Source: Kitasatospora terrestris (GTDB lineage: Bacteria; Actinomycetota; Actinomycetes; Streptomycetales; Streptomycetaceae). From it: a stretch of DNA of 64,000 nt. The position numbers and the translations under genes are program-made. The stretch is from contig NZ_BAABIS010000001.1 of the NCBI RefSeq assembly GCF_039542905.1, positions 620,001 to 684,000 of the forward strand, given 5' to 3'. The stretch's first letter is position 1. Each line of letters opens with the position of its first letter. This document shows positions 23,460-34,537 of this stretch, in pieces. Under the pieces are notes generated by a model. It did no database searches. It saw nothing but the letters and a program-made list of their open reading frames with translations, and was not told where the DNA came from.

Positions 23460-24224
23460 TCAGACGACGCCGAGCGCGGTGATACGGGACGGCAGGCCGG
23501 CCCAGACCTCGGGGGTGTAGAAGTGCCCGCCCGGCAGCACGTCGTGGCGGTAGTCGCCGGTCGCGAGCGCCCGCCACTGCCCCACCGTGTCGGGGTCGAT
23601 GACCGGGTCGTCCGCGCCCCTGAGCACCTGGAGCGGCATCCCCACGGACGCCGCCCCGCGGTGGCGGAAGGTGTCCCTGACCACCAGGTCGGCCCGCATC
23701 AGCTCGACGGCCATCGCCCGCAGGTCCGGGTCGCCGAGTACGTGCGCGGGGATCAGCCCGAAGGTCCGCATCCACTCCAGCAGGCCGGCGTCCGAGTCCC
23801 GTTGGGAGGGGAACATGTCCTGGGGCGTGAGGCCTCGGCTGGGCGCGTTCGCGGAGGACACCACCAGCGCCTGCGGGGCGGGCCCGCCCCGGTCCTGGAT
23901 CCGGGAGGCGACGTCGAAGGCCATCCAGCCGCCCATGCTGTGCCCGAAGAGGACGTACGGGCGTTCGGCGGCCACCGAGCCGACGGCACGGACGGCGTCC
24001 TCGGCCAGCTCGTCCCAGTCCTGCAGGAACTCCTCGGCGAACCGCCCCTCCCGCCCCGGGTAGCACACCACCGCGAGTTCGGTGTCCGGCGCCAGGGTGT
24101 CGGCCCACGGGAGGTAGGCGCCGGCACCGCCGCCGCAGAAGCCCAGGCACACCAGAGTGCGTCGGGCCCCGGGCAGGATCCTGGGGCGGACCACCGCCGG
24201 GTCCTGCTGTCCGATGGAGGACAT
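23460..24224 (-). CDS. type II thioesterase
   Basis: A 254-residue editing thioesterase: LGFCGGGAGAY, CYPGREG, FGHSMGG (Ser96), GADDPVI and GGHFYTPE, so the Ser-Asp-His triad is complete. ATG at 24224 with GAGGGGG seven bases upstream. It sits between the A-PCP gene and the PCP/dead-thioesterase gene, and is the functional proof-reader of this part of the minus-strand operon. Confidence 0.93.
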   Translation of the reverse strand: MSSIGQQDPAVVRPRILPGARRTLVCLGFCGGGAGAYLPWADTLAPDTELAVVCYPGREGRFAEEFLQDWDELAEDAVRAVGSVAAERPYVLFGHSMGGWMAFDVASRIQDRGGPAPQALVVSSANAPSRGLTPQDMFPSQRDSDAGLLEWMRTFGLIPAHVLGDPDLRAMAVELMRADLVVRDTFRHRGAASVGMPLQVLRGADDPVIDPDTVGQWRALATGDYRHDVLPGGHFYTPEVWAGLPSRITALGVV

Positions 24225-24232
24225 CGGCCCCC

Positions 24233-26053
24233 TCACCTTCCGGGCTCGCGCCCCGTCGGGCCGCCCGGGGCGGCGTTCGCCAGGCCCGTCACGTGGGCGG
24301 CGAGGTCCCGCAGGCGCGGGTACCGGTACACGTCCTTGGTGGCGATCAGCACGCCGCGCTCCCGCTTCAGGCGCCCGACCACCCGGAGGGCGAGCAGGGA
24401 GTGCCCGCCCAACGCGAAGAAGTCGCTGTCCGCGGTGACGCCCTCGCGGCCCAGCACCTCGGTCCACACCTCCGCGATCAGCTCCTCGACCGGGCCCAGC
24501 GGCCTGCTGCCCGCGGGGCCGCCGGACGGGACCCGCTCCGGCCGCGGCAGGGCGCCCGGGTCGAGCTTCCCGTTCGGATTGAGCGGCAGCGCGTCCAGGC
24601 CCACCACATCGGCGGGCAGCATGTGCTCGGGCAGCAGCTGGGCCAGCCGCTCGCGCAGCCGGTCGCCGGCCGCACGGGCCGGGACGACGTAGCCGATCAG
24701 CCGGTCGCCCGCCGGGCCGCGGTCGTGCAGCACCACGGCGCTGGACACCTCCGGGCAGGCGGCCAGGGCGGCCTCCACCTCCGCGAGTTCCACCCGGAAC
24801 CCCCGGAGCTTGACCTGCCGGTCGGCGCGGCCGAGGAACTCCAGCAGGCCGGCCCCGGTCCGCCGCACCCGGTCGCCGGTGCGGTAGATCCGCGCCCCGG
24901 GCGGTCCGAAGGGATCGGCGACGAACCGCTCGGCGGTCAGCCCGGGGCGGTTGACGTAGCCGACGGCGAGTCTTCCGCCGCCGACGTACAGCTCGCCCTC
25001 CTCGCCGGGGGCGGTCTCCCGCAGCGTTCCGTCGAGGACGTGCAGCCGGCTGCCCGGCAGTGCCTCGCCCAGGTGGGGGTCCCGGCCCGCGAACCGGGCC
25101 CGGGCGACCTCCACGGTGCACTCGGTCGGGCCGTACAGGTTCAGCGCCTGCGGCCCGCCCTGCCCGCCGGCGTCGGCCAGTTCGCGCCAGACCGGCGCCG
25201 GTACGGGCTCACCGCCCATCAGGAGCCGCAGCCGGCGACCGTCGGGCCGGGGGCCGAGCAGCCGGTCGCGCAGCAACTCCCAGTGGGAGGGCGTCAGATC
25301 GAGATCGGTGACGGCGTGTTCGTCGAGCAGTGCGGCGAGCCGGTCCGGGTCCTTGCGGTCGTCCTCGCCGATGACCACCACCGTGTCGCCGCGACACACC
25401 CGTGCCCACTGCGGCACCGAGGCGTCGAAGGACACGCTGGCGTTCCAGCCGACCACCGCCGGTGGGCCCTCGAAGACCTCGGCCTCCTCCAGCGCCGCGT
25501 AGAGCGAGGCCACCGCGGAGCGGGTCACCTCGACTCCCTTGGGACGGCCGCTGGAACCGGAGGTGAAGATCACGTAGGCCGGGTCGCCCGGCCCCGGAGC
25601 GGCGTCGGCGCCGGGCGCGGTCGGCCCCTCGTCGGCCGCGGGGTCCAGGACCCATGCCCCGCCGGGCGCCGCCCGGCCGTCGGCCGGCCCGCCGATCACC
25701 GCGGTGATCCCGGCCTCCCCGGCCATGAACTCCAGCCGCTCGGCGGGGTAGCCGCCGTCCAGCGGGACGTAGGCGGCGCCTGCCCGCCACACCCCGAGCA
25801 GGGCGCTCACCAGCGCGCAGCCGCGGGGCACGCTCACCGCGACCCGGTCGCCGGGTCCGACCCCGCGGGCCGCCAGGGCGGCGGCCAGGCGAGCCGACTC
25901 CCGGTCGAGTGCGGCGAAGTCGAGCGTTCCGTCCGGGCCGCACACGGCGGTCCGGCCGGGGTGTCGACGGACCGCGGCGCGGAACCGGTCGACCAGGTCG
26001 GGGTGGCGCGGTTCGCTGTCGGGCGCGGTGGTCATCGGTCGTACTGCTGGCAC
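24233..26053 (-). CDS. NRPS adenylation-carrier didomain protein
   Basis: A 606-residue A-PCP protein. A domain motifs: FTSGSSGRPKG, NLYGPTE, YRTGDRV, VKLRGFR and NGKLDP; the carrier at about residues 520-590 has [11 protein letters not shown] (Ser near 550). Specificity residues by eye: D-A-P-D-L-G-L-V-E, nearest in my memory to Glu/Gln codes of the D-A-x-D-L-G-x-V-D type, so an acidic, amide or related polar amino acid is plausible but not established. I set the start at the GTG at 26053 because AAGGAGG lies seven bases before it; the usual-looking ATG six codons later has none. Lies 25 bp after the second oxygenase gene. Confidence 0.92.
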   Translation of the reverse strand: MPAVRPMTTAPDSEPRHPDLVDRFRAAVRRHPGRTAVCGPDGTLDFAALDRESARLAAALAARGVGPGDRVAVSVPRGCALVSALLGVWRAGAAYVPLDGGYPAERLEFMAGEAGITAVIGGPADGRAAPGGAWVLDPAADEGPTAPGADAAPGPGDPAYVIFTSGSSGRPKGVEVTRSAVASLYAALEEAEVFEGPPAVVGWNASVSFDASVPQWARVCRGDTVVVIGEDDRKDPDRLAALLDEHAVTDLDLTPSHWELLRDRLLGPRPDGRRLRLLMGGEPVPAPVWRELADAGGQGGPQALNLYGPTECTVEVARARFAGRDPHLGEALPGSRLHVLDGTLRETAPGEEGELYVGGGRLAVGYVNRPGLTAERFVADPFGPPGARIYRTGDRVRRTGAGLLEFLGRADRQVKLRGFRVELAEVEAALAACPEVSSAVVLHDRGPAGDRLIGYVVPARAAGDRLRERLAQLLPEHMLPADVVGLDALPLNPNGKLDPGALPRPERVPSGGPAGSRPLGPVEELIAEVWTEVLGREGVTADSDFFALGGHSLLALRVVGRLKRERGVLIATKDVYRYPRLRDLAAHVTGLANAAPGGPTGREPGR

Positions 26054-26078
26054 CTTCGGGACCTCCTTCGGTTCGGGC

Positions 26079-27086
26079 TCAGACGGCGGCGGCCGAGGGC
26101 TGGACGGTGGGACGGCAGTCGGCGAGGGCCACCGGCCGGCCCATCGCCACGACGATCCGCCGATCGCCCCGGAACGGGTCCCGTCCGTGCGCGCACCGGA
26201 GGTTGTCGACCAGGAGCAGGTCTCCCGGCTGCCACGGGGCGCGGACGGTGGCGCGCCGGTAGGCGGCGCGGATGGTCTCCAGGTCCTCACGGGTGAGCGC
26301 GGTGCCGTCGCCGTAGGAGGTGTTGAACGGCAGGCCGTCGCGTCCGAACTCCTCGACCAGGGTCTCGCGGAGTTCCTCGTCCAGCGCCCACTCGTTCCAG
26401 AACGCCAGGTGGTTGAACCAGAGTTCGTCGCCGGTCGCCGGGTGACGGATGATCCCGGGCCGGATCTGGCCGGTGCGCAGCAGCCCGTCCTCGCGCCACG
26501 ACCAGCCGATCCGGTTGTCGGCGCAGTACGCCTCGGCCCTGGCGGGGTCGTCGGTGGCGAATGCGGTCTGCCAGTCGGTGGACATGTGCTCGAGGTAGCT
26601 GCGGGTCAGCCTCCAGCCGACCGCGCGCACCCGGTCCCGGATGGCGTCGGGGAGGTCGGCGAGGACCTGCCGGACGTCGGCCACCGGGGTAGCGCCGCCC
26701 TCGTCCGGGGCGACGAGGCAGGCGAACAGCAGCAGGCCGGGGAAGGTCAGCGTGTAGCTGTTCTCGTTGTGCATCTCGATCGCCTGCGCGGGCGGCAGTT
26801 CGGTGGAGGAGAAGACGTCCGCGCCGAAGTCGCTGCGCGGGGTGGCCTTCTCCCGGTACGGGGTCCGCTCGGGGATCAGGACGTCGCGCAGACGGGCGAA
26901 GGACTCGACGCCGTCGACCGGCAGACCTCGCAGCAGCAGTGCGCCGTGCTCCAGCAGGGCCCCGGCGATCTCCGGGCGGCGCTCCTCCAGCCATGCGGCG
27001 GCCCGCTCCGGGCCCACCCCGTCGACCACCGCGGTGGCCGGCGCGCCGGGCGTGAGCCGCCATTCGAGTGTGGTTGTCCGCTGCAC
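26079..27086 (-). CDS. Fe(II)/2-oxoglutarate oxygenase, TauD/SyrP type
   Basis: A 335-residue TauD-family oxygenase. Iron ligands appear as MHNENSYTLTFP and in CAHGRDPF, with the 2-oxoglutarate Arg in DRRIVVAMGRP. The pattern resembles SyrP-like enzymes that hydroxylate a residue, often while carrier-bound. GTG at 27086 is preferred because GGAGG lies seven bases upstream; a GTG at 27092 overlapping the NRPS stop is the alternative. It stands between the terminal NRPS and the A-PCP gene, so either could carry its substrate. It is clearly different from the AsnO/VioC-type oxygenase at 17.5 kb. Confidence 0.9.
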   Translation of the reverse strand: MQRTTTLEWRLTPGAPATAVVDGVGPERAAAWLEERRPEIAGALLEHGALLLRGLPVDGVESFARLRDVLIPERTPYREKATPRSDFGADVFSSTELPPAQAIEMHNENSYTLTFPGLLLFACLVAPDEGGATPVADVRQVLADLPDAIRDRVRAVGWRLTRSYLEHMSTDWQTAFATDDPARAEAYCADNRIGWSWREDGLLRTGQIRPGIIRHPATGDELWFNHLAFWNEWALDEELRETLVEEFGRDGLPFNTSYGDGTALTREDLETIRAAYRRATVRAPWQPGDLLLVDNLRCAHGRDPFRGDRRIVVAMGRPVALADCRPTVQPSAAAV

Positions 27087-27088
27087 TG

Positions 27089-30000
27089 TCACTCCTCCGT
27101 GTTCGGGCGGGTCAGCCGGGCGTCGAGCAGGCTCCCGATCACCCGGATCGGTTCGCGCTGGTTCATCCCCATGTGTTCGGCGTCGACGCCGTGCGACACC
27201 AGGGCGCCCCGCACGTAGGGGGCCCAGGCCTCGGCCGGGTCGAGTTCCGCCTCGGTCCCGAGGGCTCGGAAGTACAGGACGTCGCCGGCGAACGTCCCGG
27301 CGGTCTCGTAGGCCACGAACGCCCGCAGGTTGTCGAAGGTCGTGCGGACCACGGTGGCGACCTGGTCGTGCTCCAGCATCCCGAACACGGTGTCCTGGCG
27401 GCGCAGCAGTTCGACCAGTTCCTCGTCCGACTCCGGCTCCGGCAGCTCCCGGCCCTCGTCCTCCAGCAGCGCGGACATCACCCACCGGCGGTCCACCACG
27501 GCGCCGGTGCGGAAGCTCCGCGGCAGGGGGAAGGAGTCCATCATCGCGAGGGTGCCCACCTGCTCCCCCAGCGCCTGCAGGCGGACCGCGATCGCATGCG
27601 CCACGACGCCGCCGAAGGACCAGCCGAGCAGGTGGTAGGGCCCCTGCGGCTGGACCTCGCGGATCCGCGCCACATGGCTGTCGGCGATCTCCTCCACCGT
27701 CGGCTGCCGCAGTCCGGGGTCGGTGTACTGCGGTGACTGCAGCCCGATGACGGGGCGGTCCTCGTGGATGTGCCGCAGCAGCCCCGAGTAGACCCAGCTC
27801 AGTCCGGACGGCGTGTGCACGCAGAACAGCGGGGCGCCCTCGCCCGAGCGCATGGTCAGCACCGGTTCCATCGGGTTGCCCCGGGTGCGGGTGGCGAACT
27901 GCTCGGCCAGTCTGGCGACGGTCGGCCACCGGTACAGGTCGCGGATGGACAGCGTGGCGGTGCCGGTTCCGGCGATTCCCTTGATCCGGTCCAGGAGGCG
28001 GACGGCGAGCAGGGAGTGCCCGCCGAGGTTGAAGAAGTTGTCGTCGATGCCGACCTCGGGGACGCCGAGGGCCTCGGCGAAGTACCGGAGCAGCTCTTCC
28101 TCGACCCGGGTCCGGGGCGTCCGGGGGTCGTCGCCGGCCCCCGCCCGGGCGGGCAGGGCGCGCCGGTCGAGCTTCCCGTTGCGGGTCAGCGGGAGGGCGT
28201 CCAGCAGGATGACCTCTGGGACCATGTACTGCGGCAACCGGTCCTGGAGGGAGCCGCGGAGCCGGTCCGCGGTCACGTCGGGCCGGGACGGCACCGCGTA
28301 GGCCACCAGGCGCCGGTCCCCGGGGGTGTCCTCGCGCACCACCACGGCGCTCTGGGCGGCGTCGGGGTCCGCGGTGAGCACAGCCTGGATCTCTCCCGGC
28401 TCGATCCGGAAGCCGCGGATCTTCACCTGGTCGTCGGCCCGGCCCAGGTACTCCAGCCGGCCGGACGCCGTCCACCGGGCCAGGTCGCCGCTGCGGTACA
28501 TCCGCTCGCCGTCCGGTCCGAACGGGCAGGCCACGAACCGCTCGGACGTGAGGCCCGGCCGGCCGAGGTAGCCGCGCGCCACCTGCGGGCCGGCCAGGTA
28601 CAGCTCGCCCGTCACGCCGATCGGGGCCGGACGCAGGCGCTCGTCCAGGACGAACATCCGCAGGCCCGGCAGCGGGCGGCCGACCGGGCTGCGGCCCGCC
28701 GCGGCGGCGGCCGTGGCGCGGTCCAGGGCCAGACGGGTGGAGTGGACCGTGGTCTCGGTGATCCCGTACATGTTGACCAGCGTCACCGCGTCGTCCGGGT
28801 GCCGGTCGTACCAGTCGCCCAGGCGACCGAGGTCCAGTGCCTCGCCGGCCAGCACCACGGTTCGCAGAGCGAGCTCGCGCCCCCGGCGCGCGTCCTCCCG
28901 GATCAGCGGGTAGAACGCGGAGGGGGTCTGGCTCAGCACGGTGACGCCCTCGTCCGCGAGCAGGTCGAGGAAGGCCCGGGGCGAGCGCGAGACGTCGAAC
29001 GGGACGGTGACCAGACGTCCGCCGTGGGCCAGCGCGCCCCACATCTCGAAGACCGACACGTCGAACGCGTACGAGTGGAACCACGACCACACGTCCCGGT
29101 CGTCGAAGGCGAAGGCGTCCTCGGTCGCCCGCAGCAGCGCGACGACGTTGCGGTGCGGGATGACCACGCCCTTGGGACGGCCGGTGGAACCGGACGTGTA
29201 GATGACGTACGCCGGGTGCTCGGGCCGCAGCCGGGCACGCCGCTCGGCGTCGGTGAGCGGCGCGGGGTCCCGGGCGTCGAGCGCGGAACGGGTCTCGGGG
29301 TGGTCGAGGGTGATGCGCCGCAGACCCTGCGGGCCCGGCAGGTGCCGGGCGGCGACGGTGTTGGTGACCGCGAGGAGGGGCCGGCCCTCCTCGATCAGTC
29401 GGGCGATCCGCTCGGCGGGGTAGTCGGGGTCGATCGGCAGGTAGGCGCCGCCGGCCTTGAGGACCGCGAGGATCGCGACGGCGAGGTCGACGGAGCGCTC
29501 CAGCACGACCGCGACCAGCTGCTCCGGGCCGACGCCGTGCGCGACGAGGTGCCTGGCCAGGCGGTTGGCGCGGGCGTCGAGCTCGGCGTAGCCGAGCCGC
29601 TCCTCTCCGGCCGTCACCGCGATCGCCCCGGCCCGCCGGGCGGCCTGCGCCTCGAAGAGGTCGACCAGGGTGGCGGCGGACGGCTCCAGGGCGACGGCGT
29701 TCCAGGTGGTGAGGAGCTGCTCGCGCTCGTCCGGGGCGAGCGCCTCGACGTCCAGGATCCGTGCGTCCGGGTCTGCGGTCAGAGCGGCGAGCAGCCGGGC
29801 GAGGCGTGCGGCCGCGGCCGCGGCGGTCGTCTCCTCGAACAGGTCGGCGGCGTACTCGACGGTGATGTCGAGGCCGGCCGGGCTCCCGTCGGTGTTCCGG
29901 TGCCGGGTGAAGACGAAGGTGAGGTCGAACTTGGCGGTGCCGGTGGAGACGGGCAGGAACTCGGCGCGCAGGCCCGGAAGGTCGAGTGCGACCGGGTTCC

Positions 30001-31066
30001 CCTCCTCCATCGCGAGGCTGACCTGGAACAACGGGTGCCGACCGGCCGACCGCGTGGGGTTGAGGGCGGTGACGATCCGGTCGAACGGCAGGTCCTCGTG
30101 CGACCAGGCGTCGAGGTCGGCCTCCCGGACCCGGCCCAGCAGGGTCCGGAAGGAGGGGTTGCCGCTGGTGTCGGTGCGCAGCACCACGGTGTTGGTGAAG
30201 TAGCCGACCAGCTGTTCCAGGGCCTCCTCCGGTCTGCCGACCACGGTCGAGCCGAGCGGGATGTCCTCGCCGGCGCCCGTCCGGGTGAGCAGGACCGCTG
30301 TCGCGGCCTGGACCACCATGAAGGGAGTCGTCCCGGTCTCGCGGGACGCCTCGATCAGGGCCCGGTGCAGTTCGGGCGGGCAGTGCACGGTGGTGTGGGC
30401 GCCGCGGTAGGAGGCGGCCTCCGGCCGCGGCCGGTCGACCGGCAGGCCGACTTCCTCCGGAAGTTCCGCCAGCTGGTCCTTCCAGAATGCGAGTTGACGG
30501 TGAGCCTCGGAGTCGGGGTCGTCCGGGTGGCCCAGCAGGTCGCGTTCCCACACCGCGAAGTCGGCGTACTGCAGCGGCAGCGGTTCCCATCCCGGCGGTC
30601 GGCCGCCGGCGCGGGCCCGGTAGGCCGCGGCGAGGTCCTGGAGCAGCGGGACCTCCGAGGCGCCGTCGGTGACGATGTGGTGGATCACCAGCAGCAGCAC
30701 GTGGCGGTCGTCGTCGATCCGGAGCAGGTGGGCGCGGATCGGCAGGTCGGCGGCGAGGTCGAAGGGCTCGGCCGCCAGCCGGGCCAGGGCCGCGGGTACG
30801 TCCGGTTCGGGAGTCGGCACCACCGCGAGGCGGACGGTGCCCGCTCCCCCGCCGAGCACTTCCTGGTAGACCTGTCCGTCCTGGGCACGGAACACCGTGC
30901 GCAGCGCCTCGTGGCGTTCGACCAGGTCGTTCAGTGCGAGGTCGAGGGCTTCCCGGTCCAACGGTCCGTCGAGCCGTACGGCGCTCGGCGCATTGTAGGT
31001 CGCGGACGGACCTTCCAACTGGTCCAGGAACCAGAGCCCCTGCTGCCGGAAGGAGGACGGGTGCAT
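27089..31066 (-). CDS. terminal NRPS module, C-A-PCP-TE
   Basis: 1325 residues. Condensation domain 1-440 with HHIVTDG at 129-135; A domain about 465-970 ([42 protein letters not shown]); carrier with GGHSLL (Ser1018); thioesterase 1075-1325 with GWSFGG (Ser1150) and His1298. Specificity residues by eye D-V-F-S-V-A-M-V-H; the YGITETTVH segment is common in Thr- and related hydroxy-amino-acid A domains, so a Thr-like residue is a guess. The ATG is 2 bp after the upstream NRPS stop with GGAG before it. It adds the last residue and releases the peptide by hydrolysis or cyclisation. Confidence 0.95.
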   Translation of the reverse strand: MHPSSFRQQGLWFLDQLEGPSATYNAPSAVRLDGPLDREALDLALNDLVERHEALRTVFRAQDGQVYQEVLGGGAGTVRLAVVPTPEPDVPAALARLAAEPFDLAADLPIRAHLLRIDDDRHVLLLVIHHIVTDGASEVPLLQDLAAAYRARAGGRPPGWEPLPLQYADFAVWERDLLGHPDDPDSEAHRQLAFWKDQLAELPEEVGLPVDRPRPEAASYRGAHTTVHCPPELHRALIEASRETGTTPFMVVQAATAVLLTRTGAGEDIPLGSTVVGRPEEALEQLVGYFTNTVVLRTDTSGNPSFRTLLGRVREADLDAWSHEDLPFDRIVTALNPTRSAGRHPLFQVSLAMEEGNPVALDLPGLRAEFLPVSTGTAKFDLTFVFTRHRNTDGSPAGLDITVEYAADLFEETTAAAAAARLARLLAALTADPDARILDVEALAPDEREQLLTTWNAVALEPSAATLVDLFEAQAARRAGAIAVTAGEERLGYAELDARANRLARHLVAHGVGPEQLVAVVLERSVDLAVAILAVLKAGGAYLPIDPDYPAERIARLIEEGRPLLAVTNTVAARHLPGPQGLRRITLDHPETRSALDARDPAPLTDAERRARLRPEHPAYVIYTSGSTGRPKGVVIPHRNVVALLRATEDAFAFDDRDVWSWFHSYAFDVSVFEMWGALAHGGRLVTVPFDVSRSPRAFLDLLADEGVTVLSQTPSAFYPLIREDARRGRELALRTVVLAGEALDLGRLGDWYDRHPDDAVTLVNMYGITETTVHSTRLALDRATAAAAAGRSPVGRPLPGLRMFVLDERLRPAPIGVTGELYLAGPQVARGYLGRPGLTSERFVACPFGPDGERMYRSGDLARWTASGRLEYLGRADDQVKIRGFRIEPGEIQAVLTADPDAAQSAVVVREDTPGDRRLVAYAVPSRPDVTADRLRGSLQDRLPQYMVPEVILLDALPLTRNGKLDRRALPARAGAGDDPRTPRTRVEEELLRYFAEALGVPEVGIDDNFFNLGGHSLLAVRLLDRIKGIAGTGTATLSIRDLYRWPTVARLAEQFATRTRGNPMEPVLTMRSGEGAPLFCVHTPSGLSWVYSGLLRHIHEDRPVIGLQSPQYTDPGLRQPTVEEIADSHVARIREVQPQGPYHLLGWSFGGVVAHAIAVRLQALGEQVGTLAMMDSFPLPRSFRTGAVVDRRWVMSALLEDEGRELPEPESDEELVELLRRQDTVFGMLEHDQVATVVRTTFDNLRAFVAYETAGTFAGDVLYFRALGTEAELDPAEAWAPYVRGALVSHGVDAEHMGMNQREPIRVIGSLLDARLTRPNTEE

Positions 31067-31068
31067 CG

Positions 31069-34000
31069 TCAGGACTCCATTTCTTCGCGCCGGAGCATCG
31101 CAGCGGCGCTGCGCAGCCGGAGGTCGGCGTCGTCCGCGAACAGGGCGAGCAGCGCCCCGAACCTGGCGGCGACGGCCTCCACGGTGGCGCGGTCGTAGCG
31201 GGCGGTGGGGTACTCGAGCGTTCCGGCGAGGCCCGCGGGCCGCTCGCCGTCGTACTGCTCGGCAAGGGTGAGGTCGAGGTCGAGCTTGGCGCTCGCGCCG
31301 TGCAGCGCCAGGGCCGCGGCGTGGACGCCCGGGAGGCGCGGTGTCGGAACGGTGCCCTGCTCCAGGGCCAGCCCGACCTGGAACAGCGGGTTGCGGCCGG
31401 CCTCCCGCGGCGGGTTGAGCGCCTGCACCAGCCGGTCGAACGGCACGTCGGGCCGGGCGTACGCCTCCAGGTTCGTCGCCCGGACCCGGGCCAGCAGGTC
31501 CCGGTAGGTGGGGTCGCCGGAGACGTCGGTGCGCAGGACCAGGGTGTTGACGAGGTAGCCGATCGCGTCGTCCGGGTCGCCGCCGGCCCGACCGTCGACG
31601 GGGGTTCCGATCGCGATGTCGTCGCCCGCGCCGCTGAGGGCGAGGGCCGCCGCCCATCCGGCGTGCAGGGCCATGAAGAGTGTCGTGCCGTTCTGCCGTG
31701 CCGTCCGGAGCAGACCGCGGTGCAGTTCGAGGTCGAGCACGACCGGGACGATCCCGCTCGGGTCGCCCGCCGCGCGGGCGCGCGGCCGGTCGCCCGGCAC
31801 GGTGGACTCGGCGGGCAGTCCGGCCAGGGCGTCGCGCCAGTACCGGAGCTGGGTCGCCAGCAGGCTGTCCGGGTGGTCGGCGTCGCCGAGCCGGGCCAGT
31901 TGGCGGAGCGCGCAGTCGGCGTACTGCGCCGGTGGAGGGGGCAGGTCCGGTGCCCGGCCGGACAGCCGTGCCGCGTAGGCCTCACCGAGGTCGTCGAGCA
32001 GCGGGGGCAGGGAGCGGCCGTCGAAGACGATGTGGTGGACCAGCAGCATCAGCGCGTGGTCGGTCGGGCCCAGTTCGATCAGATGGGCCCGGAAGAGTGG
32101 GCCGTCGGCCAGGTCGAGGACCTGCGCGCCGAGGGCGGCCAGCAGGTCGGCGAGTCCGTTCTCGGTGCCGTGTTCGCGGTGCAGGTCCAGGCGGACCCGT
32201 TGCGGCGGCAGGATCCGCTGGAACGGGTCGCCGAGTCCGTCCTGCGGGAAGACGGTGCGCAGGGCCTCGTGCCGTCGCACGACGTCGTTCAGCGCGGCCT
32301 CGAGGCAGTCGGGCCGCAGCGGCCCGGTGAGGCGGAACGCGACCGGGATGTTGTAGGAGGCGCTGGGCCCCTCGATCTGGTCGACCATCCACAGCCCGAA
32401 CTGGGCCGGGGAGAGCGGCATCGGCTCCGGGCGCGGCGCGGTGGGCGCGGCTTCCGCCGGCCGGCCGGCGCCCTGTCCGATCAGGGCGTCCAGTCGGGCC
32501 ACCGTGGGTGCGCGGAAGACCGCGCCGAGGTCGAGGGCGAGGCCGAGGTCGGTGCGCAGCCGGCCGACGACCCGGGCCGCGAGCAGGGAGTGGCCGCCGA
32601 GTTCGAAGAAGTCGTCGTGGATTCCGACGGTGTCCAGCCGGAGCGCGTCTGCGAACAGGCCGCAGAGGATCTCCTGGCGCGGTGTCCGCGGGCGGGCGGA
32701 CGGTCCGCGGGTCGTGCCGCGGGGGCGACCGGTCAGCAGCTCGGGGACAAACGGGCCCCCGTCGGCGGTCAGTTCGAGTCCGCCGCCGGGTCGCAGCCGG
32801 CCTTGGAGCCCGGTGTCCAGCAGCTCCTCCGGGGCGGTCCCGTACGGGTCGGGCACGGTCGCCGCGTCGCCGGCGAACGGGCCCCCGGACAGGTGGATCC
32901 GGCCGGACACTCCCGTCGGCACCGGCGCGAGACGTCCGTCCAGCACCCGGACCCGGTACCGGCCGCCCGGGCGGGACTGGCGGGCGAGCACCCGGGCCAC
33001 CGCTTCGGGCAGGGTGTCCTCGGCGCCGAGGCCGGCGGCCAGGCGGGCCTGCTCGTCGGCGGGGACCAGGACGGCCTCGGACAGGCGCAGGCCGGGATCG
33101 GCGGCCATCGCCCGCAGGATCCGCAGCAGGCGCTCGGCCAGCAGCCGGACCGTGGGCTCGTCGAACAGGGCGGACGCGTACTTGAGCTCGCCGTGCAGGC
33201 CCGCCGGCACGCCGTCGGCGTCCCGGGTCTCGGAGAGGTCGAGGTAGAGGTCGAACTTGGCGGCCTGCCGCTCGATCGCGCCCTCCTTCTCGGCCGTCAC
33301 GTCCAGTCCGGCGAAGTCCAGTCTCGACCGGTAGTCGCCCTGGATCGCCAGCATGGTCTGGAACAGCGGGTGGCGGCCGGGCTCCCGGCGGGGCGCGAGC
33401 GCTTCCACCACCCGGTCGAAGGGCACGTCCTGGTGGTCGAAGGCGGCCAGGTCGGCGTCCCGGGTGCGGCCGAGGAGCTCGCGGAAGGTCGGGTCGCCGG
33501 AGAGGTCCGCGCGCAGCACCACGGTGGAGACGAAGAACCCGACCACGTCGTTGAGCGCCTCGTCCACGCGGCCCGCAAGACCGGTGCCGATCGGGATGTC
33601 CTCACCGCCGCCCAGGCGGCACAGCAGCGCCGCGACGGCCGCGTGCACCACCATGAACAGGGTCGCCCGGGAGTCCCGGGCCAGTGCCGCCAGCGTCCGG
33701 TGGAGGTCGGCGTCGACGACGACGGGTACGGCCCCGCCGCGCAGGCTCGGCGTCGCGGGCCGGGGCCGGTCGGTGGGGAGGGCGATCTCCTGGGGCATGC
33801 CCCGCAGGGCGGCCGACCAGTAGTCCAGTTGTTCGGAGAGCAGGGAGGTCGGATCGTCCGGCGAGCCCAGGACGTCCCGCTCCCACAGGGCGAAGTCCGC
33901 GAACCGCACCGGCAGCGGGTCCCAGCCGGGGGCCCGGCCGGCCGCCCGCGCCGAGTACGCCGCCGCCAGGTCCCGGAGCAGGGGTTCCATCGACCATCCG

Positions 34001-34395
34001 TCGACCGCGATGTGGTGCATCACCATGCACAGCACGTGCTCGGCGGGGCCCCGGGCGATGAGGACCGCCCGGAAGGGGGCCTCGGTCGCCAGGTCGAACT
34101 CCTGCCGCACGACCCGGTCGACCAGCGTCTGCAGCCCGGCGCTCCGCCCGTCCAGGACGGCGAGGGGGACCCGGGCGGCCGGCAGGAGTTCCTGGCGGGG
34201 CACCCCCCGGTCGTCCGGGAAGGCGGTGCGCAGGGTCTCGTGGCGCTCCACCAGATCGGCCAGCGCCTGTTCCAGGGCCGGCACGTCCAGGTCGCCGCGC
34301 ATCTCCAGCCGCATGGCGATGTGGTACGTCCAGCCGGTCCCTTCGAACCGGTCCAGCAGCCACAGGCGCTGCTGGCCGTAGGACAGAGGGGTCAA
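31069..34395 (-). CDS. NRPS with vestigial A domain, C-(A remnant)-PCP-C
   Basis: 1108 residues. Condensation domain 1 at 1-440 (HHIAVDG, 127-133); a scrap of A domain at about 479-550 retaining only motif 6-8 echoes ([34 protein letters not shown]) with A1-A5, the catalytic lysine and the substrate pocket gone; carrier with LGGHSLL (Ser603); second condensation domain 660-1105 (HHIVFDG). Its carrier must therefore be charged by a separate A domain. The C-terminal C domain meets the N-terminal C domain of the next protein, which requires a free aminoacyl-carrier between them. TTG start preceded by AAGGAAGG. The 142 bp upstream could hold a promoter. Confidence 0.95.
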   Translation of the reverse strand: MTPLSYGQQRLWLLDRFEGTGWTYHIAMRLEMRGDLDVPALEQALADLVERHETLRTAFPDDRGVPRQELLPAARVPLAVLDGRSAGLQTLVDRVVRQEFDLATEAPFRAVLIARGPAEHVLCMVMHHIAVDGWSMEPLLRDLAAAYSARAAGRAPGWDPLPVRFADFALWERDVLGSPDDPTSLLSEQLDYWSAALRGMPQEIALPTDRPRPATPSLRGGAVPVVVDADLHRTLAALARDSRATLFMVVHAAVAALLCRLGGGEDIPIGTGLAGRVDEALNDVVGFFVSTVVLRADLSGDPTFRELLGRTRDADLAAFDHQDVPFDRVVEALAPRREPGRHPLFQTMLAIQGDYRSRLDFAGLDVTAEKEGAIERQAAKFDLYLDLSETRDADGVPAGLHGELKYASALFDEPTVRLLAERLLRILRAMAADPGLRLSEAVLVPADEQARLAAGLGAEDTLPEAVARVLARQSRPGGRYRVRVLDGRLAPVPTGVSGRIHLSGGPFAGDAATVPDPYGTAPEELLDTGLQGRLRPGGGLELTADGGPFVPELLTGRPRGTTRGPSARPRTPRQEILCGLFADALRLDTVGIHDDFFELGGHSLLAARVVGRLRTDLGLALDLGAVFRAPTVARLDALIGQGAGRPAEAAPTAPRPEPMPLSPAQFGLWMVDQIEGPSASYNIPVAFRLTGPLRPDCLEAALNDVVRRHEALRTVFPQDGLGDPFQRILPPQRVRLDLHREHGTENGLADLLAALGAQVLDLADGPLFRAHLIELGPTDHALMLLVHHIVFDGRSLPPLLDDLGEAYAARLSGRAPDLPPPPAQYADCALRQLARLGDADHPDSLLATQLRYWRDALAGLPAESTVPGDRPRARAAGDPSGIVPVVLDLELHRGLLRTARQNGTTLFMALHAGWAAALALSGAGDDIAIGTPVDGRAGGDPDDAIGYLVNTLVLRTDVSGDPTYRDLLARVRATNLEAYARPDVPFDRLVQALNPPREAGRNPLFQVGLALEQGTVPTPRLPGVHAAALALHGASAKLDLDLTLAEQYDGERPAGLAGTLEYPTARYDRATVEAVAARFGALLALFADDADLRLRSAAAMLRREEMES

Positions 34396-34511
34396 CGGCC
34401 TTGCCTTCCTTCCGATCCGCCCGGTCGCCGGCGGATCGGGACCGCCGACCGCACCTCGGCCAAAGGCTAGGTCGCCGCCGGGCTGCTCGACGGCACCTCA
34501 GGAGGCAGATC

Positions 34512-34532
34512 ACCGGCATCTCGGGTGCCGGT
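34512..34532 (-). terminator. small hairpin between free PCP and NRPS genes
   Basis: ACCGGCA (34512-34518) and TGCCGGT (34526-34532) pair around a 7-base loop, just downstream of the free PCP stop on the minus strand, inside the 142-bp gap before the NRPS gene. Could be an attenuator or a weak terminator; too short to be sure. The rest of the gap shows no other clear structure. Confidence 0.35.
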
Positions 34533-34537
34533 CCGGG

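Noticed and set aside
26079..31985. Single 1968-codon open frame on the minus strand
   Set aside because: Only its 3' end is a real gene (the oxygenase). The rest lies in another frame of the terminal NRPS and gives Arg/Pro/Ala-rich low-complexity sequence.
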